Source: Rhizaria sp. SCN 62-66
Taxonomy: Eukaryota; Rhizaria, unplaced
Reading direction: 5' to 3'
NCBI GenBank assembly: GCA_001724265.1
Contig: MEDY01000309.1
Coordinates: forward strand, 1 to 36,953
DNA length: 36,953 nucleotides
Positions 1 through 11,431 of the stretch are shown here, piece by piece. Positions within the stretch are counted from its first letter, which is position 1. Every line of letters begins with the position of its first letter. The position numbers and the translations under genes are program-made. The notes beneath the pieces are model-generated. The model saw only the letters and a list, made by a program, of their open reading frames with translations, was not told where the DNA came from and did not search any database.

Positions 1-285
1 CTCCTGACGGACGAGACGGAACTTGGGCTCGACGTCGAGGGCGTCCTCGAGGGAGTCGTAGATGGTGGCGAAGCCGGTGGACTTCATGCCGCCGACGTCG
101 GTCTTGAAGCCGAAAACGAAGACGGTCTTCTCGTCAGCAGAGTACATCTTGGCGAGGAGGTCGCGGATCGTCTTCTTGTCGGCAGTGCCGGAGTTGGGGT
201 GGTGAACATCAAGCACCATCTGACGACGCTTGAGGAGGGTGTTCTTGATCACCTTGCGCGTGCGCACGGAAACCTTGCCTGCCAT
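1..285 (-). CDS. RPS24: 40S ribosomal protein eS24 (RPS24), 5' part, cut by window edge
   Basis: Reading the minus strand from the ATG at 285 gives 95 uninterrupted codons running off the left edge, so the C-terminal basic tail lies outside the window. The protein starts MAGKVSVRTRKVIKN and carries the eS24 landmarks: the N-terminal VRTRK strand, RRQMVLDVHHP (eukaryotic QMVIDVLHP), LAKMY, VFVFGFKT, then GG-K-TGFATIYDSLEDA and EPKFRLVR. It is a structural protein of the small ribosomal subunit. Family proteins are about 130 residues, so roughly 35 residues are missing. On the minus strand the sequence just before the start reads tgtccacag/gccATG, which resembles a splice acceptor; a 5'UTR intron is possible but unproven. 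The gene is divergent from the MFS gene. Family identification is from recalled conserved motifs and is very secure. Confidence 0.95.
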   Translation of the reverse strand, partial: MAGKVSVRTRKVIKNTLLKRRQMVLDVHHPNSGTADKKTIRDLLAKMYSADEKTVFVFGFKTDVGGMKSTGFATIYDSLEDALDVEPKFRLVRQE

Positions 286-2281
286 GGCCTGTGGACATAT
301 GCAAACAAGGGGGAACAAAGAGAAAGCAGGCAAAACAGAGTTCAGGGGGTCAGCAAACATGTCAGGGCTCAACACAGGGCGATCTCGACACCGACAACGC
401 GATTCGCGAGCGGTTCAAGCAGGCACAAAAGCACCGCGCTATACCGCGGCCATGCATTCTAAATAAGATATAACGCTTCTTCTTTCTTTACATCATATCC
501 CGATGCTCAAGCAAACTCGACCGCCGCCTCATCAGGGCTTCGATTGCTCGCGCACAATCGCACTGGGGGCCCAGCCCAGCCAGAGGGCGCCGGTCGGTCG
601 GTTCCCGCATGCAAATTAAGCCGCATGTGACCGTGGGCCCGAGCTTCGGAGCCACTCTCACAGACGCATCTCCGGTCCTTCGTATACCCCTTGTATATTC
701 TGCCTTTGTGATAAAACAAGGTGCAATATTCTACCGGTGAATATTTATGTATTTTTCTGTTTGTAAATCTTGTTCGAGCACTTGGGTTACGCGCTGTATC
801 CTTCGTTCTTAAGTTGCGGTGGCAGGTGGCATCTACATCTTTCGAGGCCGATATGCGTTGTGAACGTATGTTATTTGGATATACGTTATAGATTGTGCTT
901 AACAGGTTATTTTAGAGCATATGTATCAATTTTGGGCGAAGATTGATTCATTAAGTGTTCGTATCAGTCTACTTTTTCCGTATTCTTGAGTGGTATTACA
1001 ACCGGCTAAATGACTTCCTTCATCTCGATCTATGACTAATTGTTATATCAAAGTGCTTTAGCAAGTTATATTGTGTGCCAGTAACTATTATACTAAGCAC
1101 AGCCTTTGTTTCTTTGAGTGAGCTCATTTCGGCAGGCATCGATACCTCGACGCAACAATTTGTGCCACTTATGATTTTGCTTTTCCACACTGAATGCAGA
1201 CTCAAACTGCATAAAATGATTCTAGCGTGGGTCTGCGGGTTTTGGTATGCTGAGTAAATGAACAAATAAGACCAACAGTCACTTGTTGGACCTGCTTGTT
1301 ATTGCTAACGCTGCTTGATTTTTGTACAAATCGCTTCAGAAACAATGTGTGGTCAGTTTGAAAAACAAGTTAGTTATCACACAAGAGCGAATTCACAAAA
1401 GTAAAAGCATGCGTCATATTTTTTGAATAATGATGTCGTAAGGTATACGTTCAGCTCATTTGCATCAAACTCAATCTACTTTGATATATCTTTTAAAATG
1501 CGAGGTTGTCAACATTAGTTACGTTTGAAGATTTTACGTGATAAAACAACCAAACCGGACTTTCGTCGTTTCACCTCAATATATAACATGAAACAAAACG
1601 ATAAAAATAATATATCCAGTATTTGGCTCGATGTGGCAACGTTAGAAGCGACAGTCTGCGGCAGAGCACTCTATACGTGACACTTGACTGGCTACGACCG
1701 ACGAGATGGCCGAGAGAGTCGAAGAATGGACTTGAAGGACGAAGCAATGCTGCTTAGGGCGTATATGTGGGCGATATAGCTGCGAACACTGCGCTTACGT
1801 CACAAGTGTAGTGACACGTGTGACATGTTTTTGCAAGTCACTTGTGTGCGCCGTATTCACGTGTATATTCCAACTTGCCACTTACACTCTAGTACTGCGA
1901 CGCGAGTCACCTTTCGCCCGAACTTCCCGTCTGCCTCATGATGCATATCGACATTGTCTCACGTTGATCTTAGTTTGACCTTTTATTCCAACTGTATTTC
2001 TCTATTAGAAATCGTTTTCGCCTCTACCGCGGTACCTTAACCTCGGCAAAGACGCATCTCCCGCAAACTCCTCGGGTCGTGACTACCGCCGTTGCTGCTC
2101 TGCATCCATTGACCGAGTCCAACCCCCGCGACGCCTCTGCTGGCGCTCTCCGGTCTCCTCCTCATACCACGCCTCGTCGCGGCGTCTTTTCTTTGCAGTT
2201 ATTTCCGCCGCTCTTCCATTTCGGCTCTAACTCCGCGCCTATTGCGGCTGATTACTTTGTGATACATTCACCACCTCCACG
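286..2281. other. Intergenic region between divergent RPS24 and MFS genes
   Basis: This AT-rich stretch of about 2.0 kb should contain the promoters of both flanking genes. The short ORFs in it (for example 1020-1265 minus and 2079-2285 plus) lack recognisable protein features, and the last begins with GTG and overlaps the MFS start codon. I see no RNA gene or repeat family in it. The only clear structure is the E-box-like cluster at 1800-1866. Confidence 0.6.
1800..1866. promoter_or_regulatory. Cluster of E-box-like palindromes upstream of the MFS gene
   Basis: Two CACGTG hexamers (1815-1820 and 1858-1863) flank an 11-bp palindrome CAAGTCACTTG (1834-1844). A related TCACAAGTG lies at 1800-1808. 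CACGTG is the classic bHLH/bZIP core, and the dense set of CACGTG and CAAGTG sites lies about 420-480 bp upstream of the MFS ATG. A regulatory role is inference from motif density only; the site could serve either divergent gene. Confidence 0.3.
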
Positions 2282-5200
2282 ATGACTTCACGCCCGCAAC
2301 AGCAGCAAGGGGTGGCCCCGGCCTCGGGTGCGAAGCCTGCGCAGCTCCCCAGCTCCGCGACCCTTGGCCCCGCTGTCCCTCCTCTCTCCAACCTCAACGC
2401 CAGCAGCAGCGCGAATTCAAGCAGCAGCAGCAGCTCTCTGGCTCCACTCACGCTTGCTGCCACTCTCAGCGGCGGCAGCAGCAGGGGCAGCACCTCAGCT
2501 GCAGCTGGTGGCAAGCTAGCGAGTGCGTCTGTCAAGCGTCCTCTCACTCCCCCGCACACGAGCACCAGCGCCAGCAACGCACACAAGGCCGGCGCCAGCA
2601 CACACACTGTGAGTGCAAGTGTGGATGTGAATGCGAATGCCAACAGTGCCGCCGGTGGCGCGGACGACACCGCGGTCGCTGCAGCCCTGCGGCGGCGCTT
2701 GTTGCTGCCCGAGGTGCCCTCGCACCTGCGCCCGGCTTTCTCCCGCGCGCGCGCGCAGGTGGCCCGCCTGCTGAAGCGGCGCGAGGCCGAGCGTGCACAG
2801 CGCAAGCAGACTGCGCTGTTGACGCGCCTCCGCGGCGGACACAACACGTTGCCGCCCTCGGCCTCGGCCTCTGGCTCCGACGATGACGACGACGACGAGG
2901 GTGACGGCGGCCTGGAGCACGCCGCGGACGCGCACGCCGGCGGCAAGAGCGGCGGCAAACAGGCCGCCTCGGCCTCTGGCTCTGGAGGCTCTGGCGTAAG
3001 TGTGTGGCTCATTGTGCGCCTGCTCCTTGCCGGCGTCGTCGTTGAGTACGTCTGGACAGTCGGCGAGATCCTCATGATGCCGTATCTCCTCGATCTAGGC
3101 GTGCCCATCGCGATCGCGAACCTGCTCTGGCTCGTGAACCCCGTCTTCGGCCTCGTCATGCAGCCCATCGTCGGCCGCTGGACAGACTCGTGCTCTTCCC
3201 CGTGGGGGCGGCGGCGGCCCTTCGTGCTGGCGCTGATGCTCATGCTCACGCTCGGCTACACCTGCATTGTAGCCACGCCCACGTTGACGCTCTCGGACCG
3301 CCGGTGGTCCAAGGTCATGGACAAAGTCTCTCGCGCGCCGCCGCATATCGAGGGGATCGAGCTCGTCGAGTACAGTGAGACCGACGCCCTCAGCGCGGCG
3401 TTCGAGCACGAGTACGGCGTGGCGATGATGAGTCTCGGCGACAGTGACGGCGGCGACGACGCCGAACACGACGCCGCGAGCGAGGGCGGCCGTCACAGTG
3501 ACGCTGACCACGACGTGGTCGACGGCGCCGCATACCACCACAGCACGAATGTGCACGCAAACGGCCACGGTAGCGGCAGCCCGAACGCGGCGAGCGCTCT
3601 CAAGCAGCTGCAGCAGTCGATCAACACCAAAAACGGGGACAGCAACAAGAGCAACAGTAATAGCTCTCCTGTGTTCGCTGAAACCTCAGACGACAAGACT
3701 GCTGCTGCTGAGACTGGTTTAGAGCCGTCGGCCTCTTCCGGGGAGGCGGAACCTGCGGGCGAGACGACAAAGATGCTCGTCCCGGCGGTGTACGTCGTGC
3801 TCACGTTCATCGCCTACGGCGCGAGCGACCTAGCCGTGGATCTGCTGCTCATCCCCTCGCGCGCGCTCATCAATGACGCGCTCGCCGCCGCGCCGTCCAA
3901 GGACCGCGAGCGCGTCAACGCGTGGTTCGGCGCCGCGGGCGGCGTGGGCCGGCTGCTGGGCCTGGGGCTGGTGGCGATGCCGATGCGCTGGGTCCCGCGG
4001 CCGCTCATGGCGCTCTTCGTGCCGGATAACAAGCTCGAGCACTACTACAACTACGACCCCAGAGTCTACAACGACGGCGGCGACCCCGAAAGTGGCGACA
4101 TCAAGGTGATGAACGCTGACGCGGATGTCGACGGCGATGAAAGCACGTCCGGGTTTGAGCTGACCAAGAGCGAGAAGGAAACCGTCGCCAATATCATGAA
4201 GGCGGACAAGGACCTCAGTAGTAGCTCCGACAAGACTGCGGCGGCCGTCTCCAAGGGCGGCTCTAAGGGCGGCAAGGAGGCGGCTGCGGGCGGCAAGCGA
4301 GCGCATCTGAGCGCGGCCGAGGCGCGCGATAAGTTCGAGCAGGCTGAGAAGTGGGTCGAGACGAGCGCCGTGCACGTGCGCGTGTGTTTCATCCTCTCTG
4401 CGCTTATGTTCCTAGCCATGTTGACTCCCGTGCTCACCGTCGCCGAGGTCCCCATCCCGCCCCCGCAGCCCGCCATCGAGAACAACGGCGCCGCCTCATC
4501 CGCGTCCAACGCCAGCTCGACAAACAGTTGCAGCGGCAGTGTGGTGCTGACCGAGGCCGAGCAGAAGGCTGCGGCCGCAGAGGCCGCCGCGGCCGCCCGG
4601 GCCAAGCGCCGCCGCGCGCGCGCGCAGAGTCGCAAAGTCGTCAAGATCATCGGCAGCACCAACAACATCGACGACGCTGACGGCGGCGGCATCGGGAGCC
4701 ATCTAAGTACCGCCAGCGGTCTAAGTGCCCGCCGCCGTGGCCGCGTTGCCGGTGCTGCCGCTAAGAGCGCTGAGCCCGGCCTCGAGATGGCTCTGCTGCC
4801 GTCCTCCAACACCGCAAGCCTCGCCTCCACCACCGGCGCGGTCGCCGGCAATGGCGACGTCTCCGGCGCGGTGAACGGCGCTGTGAGCGGGCCGCTGGCG
4901 CGCGTGGGCCGCGGGTGGGGGCGCGACGACGGGTACGTGGCCGAGAACGACCTGGGCGTCGAGGAGGACGACGTTGAGGACGATAGTGACCGCGAAAGCC
5001 GAAGCGAGGAGCTCAGCGAGAGCGAAGAGGAGGAGGCCGACGATGACAGTGATGCCGACGACATCGTCGCCAAGCTCGCCACCACGGCCGCCGCCGCCTC
5101 CAAGGGCGGCGCAGGCATTGCGAAGAGTGCGAGCTTGAGCAAGAGCACGGGCGCGCTCAGCGCCAGAGCTGCCGCCAACGCTGCCGCAGGCGCTACGGGG

Positions 5201-5427
5201 TTTGTTGGCGGCGGCAGCACTTACCAAGCCGACTACGGCCACGCTCAGGCTGGCCTCGGCTCTGCCCAGCAGCAACAGCAGCAGCAGCAGGCGCCGACTG
5301 GCTACGGGCACGGCTACGAGTACAGCGATGATGCCCCCCACGGCGACGGCGTCGGCTACGCGCCTGGCGACCTGTTCGAGGACGAGGACGAGGACGACTA
5401 CGACGGCGTGACGGCCTTCCACACCAG

Positions 5428-5458
<31 letters not shown>

Positions 5459-8400
5459 GCGGCCGCCGCTGTGGTGGCTGAGGCCGGCGGCTACAGCTAC
5501 CCGTCCGCCGCGGGCTCCGTGACGCACCACAACGGCATCTTTGCCTATTACAATACCCGCAACCACCACCGCCACGGCCATGGCCACGGCCACGGCGCTC
5601 ACCGTTACTCCGATGCCCAAGGCCAGGACTGGGACGCCGCGGAGGCCGAGGACGAGGCCGACGCGGGCACTGAGACCGAGGGCGACGGCGGCTACGACGA
5701 GGAGAAGTGGCTCTTTGACGAGTTCGGCTACGCCTACGTCTACGACAACTGCTGCATGCCGCCGCCGCCTCAGTTCGACGACGACAATATCGACGACGAC
5801 AACGTGAACAGCAACAATAACAGCAACCCCGCGGCGGCCGCGCTGGCCCGCGCGCGCGCCGCGCAGCAGCATGCATGGGAGATGCACCTGCGCAACCACA
5901 AGCTCTACGTGTACGATGTGTGCGGCCGGCCCGTGCGCGTGCGCCGCATGTACGGCAAAACGGGCGCCAACACCGGTGGCGGCGCGCGCGGCAGTGGCGA
6001 CGGCTCTGGTGCCGGCGATGACAACGGGGGCGGCAACAACCTCAATGTTGTTGCCGGCAACAGCGCTGCTGGCGGCAGCGGCCTGGTGAAGGCGGACGAC
6101 GGCAGCTTCTACAGCAACACCACCTACGAGTGGCCCTATAACAGCAACAACAACGCCGGCAACAATGACAACAGTGCCACTGCGACCACGGTCTCGCTCG
6201 CGGCTGCCAAGGCCCGCGCCCGCGCCGCCGCCGCGCGCGCCGCGGCCACCGGCCACGGACTCGGTGTCGGTGTCGGTGTCAAGGGCGCTAAAGCTGCTGC
6301 GGTGGCCGGCGACGATAGCGGCACGGTCGCGCTTTGGGTGCGGCGCATGCTCAAGCGCCTGAAGCTCGCGCCCGCCGCCGCCGCCGCGCCCGCTGCCGGC
6401 GCTGCCCACGGTCACTCTCACGGTCACGGTCACGGAGTGCCTGCAGGGGCGACAGCGGTCAGCGTGGGCGCGAAGCACCCCCACAAGCACCACAAGAGCG
6501 GCCGGGACGACGGCGCGGCCGCTGGCGGCGGCTACGGGTCGCTCGACGCCGATGACGGCGCCGCTGCGGCCGCCCGCGCCGCACGCACGAACCGCCTCGA
6601 GAACCGCTCCGAGAGCCGCACTGAGCGCCGGCGCGCGCGCGTGCGGGCCCGGCTGGCCTCGGCCGCGGCCGCCTCCGCAGAGCACCACGCCGACCCCGAG
6701 GCCGGCATCGGCGGTGTCGGCGTCAGCGAGGCCGGGTACATCCAGCAGAGGGACGACGAGGACGGCGACGACGCCAACAGGCTCTACAGCAACGCTGCCG
6801 CGGGGCTGTACAGCGACTCGGACGTGTCGTCCGATGACGGCAGCAGCAACAGCGACTGCTGCCACAGCGACCCCAGCTCCGCCGAAGACAGCAGCGACGG
6901 CGACAGCGACGACGACAGTGAGTTCGAGTCCGACGCCGACGCCGAGTCTAGCGCCAGCGCCAGCGCTAGTGCGAGTGGTGAGTCTGGTAGCAAGTCTGGC
7001 AGGAAGATTCGCGAGGACGAGGACTTCGACGGCAGCGTGAGCACGGACCCCACCCGTGTCGGCGCCTTCAGGGCCAGCATCGCGCGCTTCACCTCGCTCT
7101 TCCTCTGCTTCTCGCCGCGCTTCACGCCCCACAAGACCGACAGCAGCAACAGCAGCAGCAGCAGCAGTGGCGGCTACGACTACGACGACATCGCGCTCGC
7201 CAAGTCCGACGCCACCAGCTCCGCGGTGCCGCTGCTGGGGACCGCCGACGGCGGCATCGTGGCCGTGGGCGCGGACAGCAACAGCAACTGTCGACACTGC
7301 GACAGCCGCCGCGCGCGCCGCCACCGCCGCCGCGCACGCGCACGCGCCGCTGCCAAGCAGGCGCGCAAGGAGGCCGCCGCGGCCCAGGGCGGGCGCCGCC
7401 GCAGGGGTCTGTTGCGCCGGGCCGCGCGCGCGCTGCGCAGGCGCGTGCGCTTCCATCTCCCGGGCTTTCTGTCGGGGATCGTCGAAACCATCGGCACCGA
7501 GCTCGGCGGCGTCGCAGAGGTACGTGTCCAAGTGATCAACTTGGAATCTCTTGCTTTATTGTGATCTGGCGAATATGCTCTGACTGATGTTGAATTTAAT
7601 CACTTATGTGTACTTCCAAATCGTCTATATCTCGGCAAAAACTCACTTTTTTTATCGTCTTGATCTTTTGTTTTCCTTTTCCCCCTGCTTAGACGTTCCG
7701 GTCGCTGCCGCCCGTGCTCGTGCGGACGTGGCTGCAGGCGGCGAGCATGTGGTACCTGAACCAGACCATCTGCATGTGGTGGTCCTCCTTCTGCGCCGAC
7801 GACGTGCTCACGCGGCCCGCCCGCGACCGTCTCCGCGCCTCCGGCGGCAGCGCCTCGGCCATCGTGCCCGACATGCAGGCGGGCGTGCGCCTCGCGACGC
7901 TGTGCCTGGCCATCAGCGGCGTCATCGTCTTCTTTTTCGGCTCCCTCGCGCTGCCGCGGCTTAACCGCGCACTGGGCCCGCGCGTGTGGTTTCACATCAG
8001 CTTCGCGCTGCAGTACACCTCGGTGCTGCTCATGTGCCTCACGCCGATGGGCATGACGCCGCTGGGCGCCGTGCTCTGCTACAGTGTCATGGGCATCGTC
8101 TACCCCACTCTGCACACCAACTCGTTCGTCATCGCCGCCAAGTACTACTCGCCAGAATATGACACGGTCGTCGCCGCGCTTAACCAGCGCCGCGCCACGC
8201 TGCTCGCGCCGTTGCGCGCTTCGCTGCACCGGCAGCTCGTCGCCGCCGAGGCCGCCGAGGCCGCAGCGGCCGGGGCCGGCGAGACCGACGGCCTGCTGGC
8301 CGGGCAGAAGGGCGGCGCGGGCACGAAGGGCTCCGCTGGTGCTGCTGGTGCTGGGAAGGGTGGAAAGGCACTTAAGAGCGTGTCCTCCGCGAGGCAGTAC

Positions 8401-10773
8401 TTAGACGCGCTCAAGAAGTTAAGCCGCAAGACCCTGACAACCTTCACCAACTCTAGCGACGGCTCCGGCCCCGGCACGCTCGCCCTGACCCACGCGCCCG
8501 CCGCGCACGCCGCCGCTGCCGCCGAGGCGGGCGCTGCGCCCGCTAATGAGGGCGACGCTGCGGCGGTCGACGACGACCGCGAGTACACGGCCCCCAACGT
8601 CGTCCGCATCTCGGGCATCCGCTCGCAGCCCTCCTCACCCGCGCACGCCAGCCTGAGCGCCGCCGCCGGCACCGCCATTGCCGGCGGCGCGGCGGCCGCT
8701 GCGGGCGCGGCAGGCGCCACTCACAACCACGGCCACAAGCACCCGTCGGCGCTGACTCTCGGCGCCTCTGCCGCCGCCGCTATCGCCGGTGGCGCCGACG
8801 CCGGCATGATGAGCGCCTTCGAGGGCGACTTGACCGACGTCGGCGCGAGCGTCGTCGCAGGCACCGTGCCCGCCGACGGGTTCGACGCCCTCCTCTCCGC
8901 CGCCCCGGCCCCCGTGATCACAGCGGCCGCCGGCGTCACCGTCGCCGCCGCCGGTGCGAACGCTGGCGCTGGCGCTGTGGACGTGGTGAGCGGCGACATG
9001 AGCGACACGATCCTGGGCCTGACGCTGACGAAGCCGCTGATCATGCTGGAGCCCGAGGAGGCGGACGCCAAGCTGACCGCCGCCGCCGCCGCCATCGCCA
9101 CCGCCACCTCGGCACTCGCGCAGCACAGCGCGGACTCCAACGCCGACGCCGGCGCCGGCGCTAGTGTGAAGACTGCTGGCGCTGCCGCCTCTGCGGGTGC
9201 TGCGAAGACCCCCGGCCGCAGCGGTGTGACACACATCATCAGCAACAGCAGCAGCAACAATGCGCCCGGCTCCGGCTCCGGCTCTGGCTCTGGTGCCAAG
9301 GCCACCGTTAGCGCCCTGCCCAAGAGCTCCAGCGCCACTCCGGCCAAGAGCAAGGGCGTAGGCAGCGCAAAGATCCCCTCTGTGGCGAACGACATCGACG
9401 AGACGTACGGCCTGGGCACCGACAACAGCTTCGCCGACGCTGACGCCGACGCCGACGCCGAGGGCGACCGGTACGCCAGCGTCGTGGTCGGCGACGGGAG
9501 CCGGCGCGCCCGCCTGCGCGCGCTGGCTATCAGCGCCGCGGTTGGCGGCGGCGCCATGAGCGCTGCCGAGGACGGGCTGAGCGCTTACGAGTATGACGAC
9601 GGCGACAGCCTCGACGCCGGCGAGGGCGGCGGCAGCACGCCCAGGCGCGCGCGCGTGCGCCGCGGCGGCGATGTGACCGTGAACGGCGGCATGATGAGCG
9701 GTGACAACATCGATAACGACACGGGCACGGCGCGCGACTGCGACACCGACGGCACCGCCACCACCTACACCAACCGCCGCGGCGACGGGCTGCGCGACGC
9801 GGCTGATCTTGGCGACGCCGCGACCGAATTCAACACCGACGTCACCGACCTCAACGACCGTGAGCAGCGGATCGACGCAGTGCACAGCTTCAGTGACCGC
9901 GAGCACGACGCCGGCTCGCTCTCAGACTACGGCTCTACCGGCACCGGCTCCGGCGCTGGCGCGGGCGTTGGGGGCGCTCTTGTTCCTGTCCCGCTCTCGA
10001 CCTCGGCCTCGCTCGTCCTCCTCCCGCGCGCCGCCGCCAGCAGCGACGCCGCCGCCACGGGCGTCGCAGATGCTGACGGCGCGGGCGCGCTCGCCGCCTT
10101 CAGCGACAACGACGCCGCGCACGTGCGCAGCGCCGCCGCCAGCAGCGCCACCGCGCTGACCGTTGCTGCCGCCCCCACCGCGACCTCCGTGGCGACGAGC
10201 GGCGGCGGCGGCGGCGGCGGCGGACTGAGCCGCGGCGAGCAGCGGCAGCGCCGGCACGAGGCGCAGGCGCGCGTCCGCGACACGGTCGAGATCGCGGTGC
10301 GCTCGCGCGAGCTGGCCAAGGAGGCCTCGCTCGAGGTGCTCGCGCAGCAGGAGCAGGCGGGCACCGACGACGAGTGCTTCGGCGCCGTGGCGGCGGTCAT
10401 GACGGTGACGATGACGCTCGGCCAGTGCCTCATGGGGCTGACCGCGGGCGTGCTGATCCACCTCACTGGCTCCATCCAGCACGTCTTCACGCTCACCGCT
10501 GTCTTACTCATCGCCATCCACGTCGGGCTGCTGAGCGTCGAATACCGCGAATGGCGCCGCGACGAGAACATCGCCAACGAGCTCGCGCGCCGCCGCCGCC
10601 AGCGTAGGAAGCTCGAGCGCGAGGCCCGCGCCGTGCAGCGCGCCGCGCGCGCGCTCACTAAGACGGCCGTGCGCGACGCCAAGAAGCAGCAGAAGTCAGA
10701 GGCGCTGCTCAGCAGCAGCAGCATCAGCAGCGCCAGCAAGGGCGGCAGCGGCAGTAAGGCTGCGCATAAGTAA
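2282..10773 (+). CDS. Giant MFS transporter, SLC45/plant sucrose transporter-like (GPH cation symporter type)
   Basis: Exons 2282-7519 and 7693-10773 join in phase 0 to give 2772 residues; the stop is TAA. TM1-TM3 start near residue 241 (VWLIVRLLLAGVVVEYVWTV), followed by a GRWTD loop and GRRRPF at 309-314, the signature of the GPH/SLC45-SUT family. TM4-TM5 start near 499, with GASDLAVDLL and NAWFGAAGGVGRLLG, and TM6 lies at about 697-722. A hydrophilic loop of about 1000 residues follows (Asp/Glu, Ser, Gly, Ala, His and Gln runs). TM7 opens exon 2 (about 1750), TM8-TM10 follow from about 1809, and TM11-TM12 lie at about 2643-2695 after a second loop of about 700 residues. Family members are typically 500-750 residues. 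A disaccharide/H+ symporter role is inferred; the substrate is unknown. The start ATG has A at -3. Confidence 0.85.
5267..5290 (+). repeat. CAG/CAA run encoding eight Gln
   Basis: In-frame mixed CAG/CAA codons encode Q8 at residues 996-1003 in the central loop of the MFS protein. Confidence 0.9.
5429..5470 (+). repeat. GCC microsatellite-like run encoding poly-Ala
   Basis: Near-pure GCC repeats encode an Ala block interrupted by one Glu in the central loop of the MFS protein. Confidence 0.85.
5561..5605 (+). other. His-Gly rich metal-binding-like segment in MFS loop
   Basis: In frame from residue 1094 this reads NHHRHGHGHGHGAHR. Alternating His clusters of this kind are known from the cytosolic loops of ZIP and ZnT zinc transporters. 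Metal binding here is inference. Confidence 0.5.
6407..6436 (+). other. Second His-Gly rich segment in MFS loop
   Basis: Residues 1376-1385 read HGHSHGHGHG, and a further His cluster (KHPHKHHK) lies about 20 residues on. A third, weaker cluster (HNHGHKH, residues 2090-2096) is in the second loop, near 8722-8742. Confidence 0.5.
7520..7692 (+). other. Intron of the MFS gene (phase 0, 173 nt)
   Basis: The donor is GAG/GTACGTG and the acceptor is a pyrimidine tract ending CTGCTTAG/ACG. Splicing joins the long cytosolic loop directly to TM7 and keeps the frame. The intron is AT-rich against GC-rich exons. Confidence 0.9.
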
Positions 10774-11431
10774 AAAAATATAAGAACAGACAGCTCGTAT
10801 TGAGCCATCTGGGCTTGACTTCACTTAATCATTACTATAACGTGTATATATAGTTTAGATACTATTGTTTTTCTACGTTAATGCGTATTTCACATCTTAA
10901 TTATCTTTATTATCATCAATTGATTCGAACAGTCTGTGTCAGTGTTACTCTTTAGGTGGCTTTTATTTTAGAGTGACTACCTGATGTGAATACTGTAACG
11001 AATACATATAACCGGATTCATATCATGTAAATGATCGTTTTGTATCTTCAACCCACGTTTTTTCGCTAAAAATGTATGTTTTGTGGATATAATGTTGTAA
11101 ACAAAACCATAAAACAATTTGTGGTTGTTCGTCGCGGGTTGCGGCAGCTGAGAAAACCTTGAACAATCATGTCTATCCTAGCATAAAAGTCCGTTAACAG
11201 CAAATAATACATGTGTCACGGAATTATGAATTAGTTTTTAAAATGTTAACTGTAATTTTACGTCCTATATCACAAATCTTATTGAGATATCCTTCATTTG
11301 CCCTGGGTCGCTCGCTCTCTAGATTTGCGCACTTGCTCGCGCGCAACAACTCAACTTGCACCAGCACTACCAAGCGGTTTTTCCTATCGGACCCATTTCA
11401 ACAGCAACGCATCTTTGCTTATTATTAACCT
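10774..11431. other. Intergenic region, MFS to MUTYH
   Basis: AT-rich, about 660 bp. It holds the 3'UTR of the MFS gene and the 5' leader or promoter of the MUTYH gene. No RNA gene, repeat or supported ORF was seen; apparent ORFs at 11213-11589 start at non-ATG codons or are frame shadows. Confidence 0.6.

Noticed and set aside
2079-2285. Short plus-strand ORF overlapping the MFS start
   Set aside because: It begins at GTG, has no homology and merely overlaps the ATG at 2282. A uORF role cannot be argued without an ATG.
2239-3249. 336-codon minus-strand ORF over the MFS 5' end
   Set aside because: It is antisense to the conserved TM1-TM3 region; composition follows from the sense strand.
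4721-7531. 936-codon antisense ORF on the minus strand across the MFS loop
   Set aside because: It is a shadow of GC-rich low-complexity coding sequence. The plus strand carries the conserved MFS core and splice sites, while the antisense product shows only Ala/Gly/Val/Arg composition.
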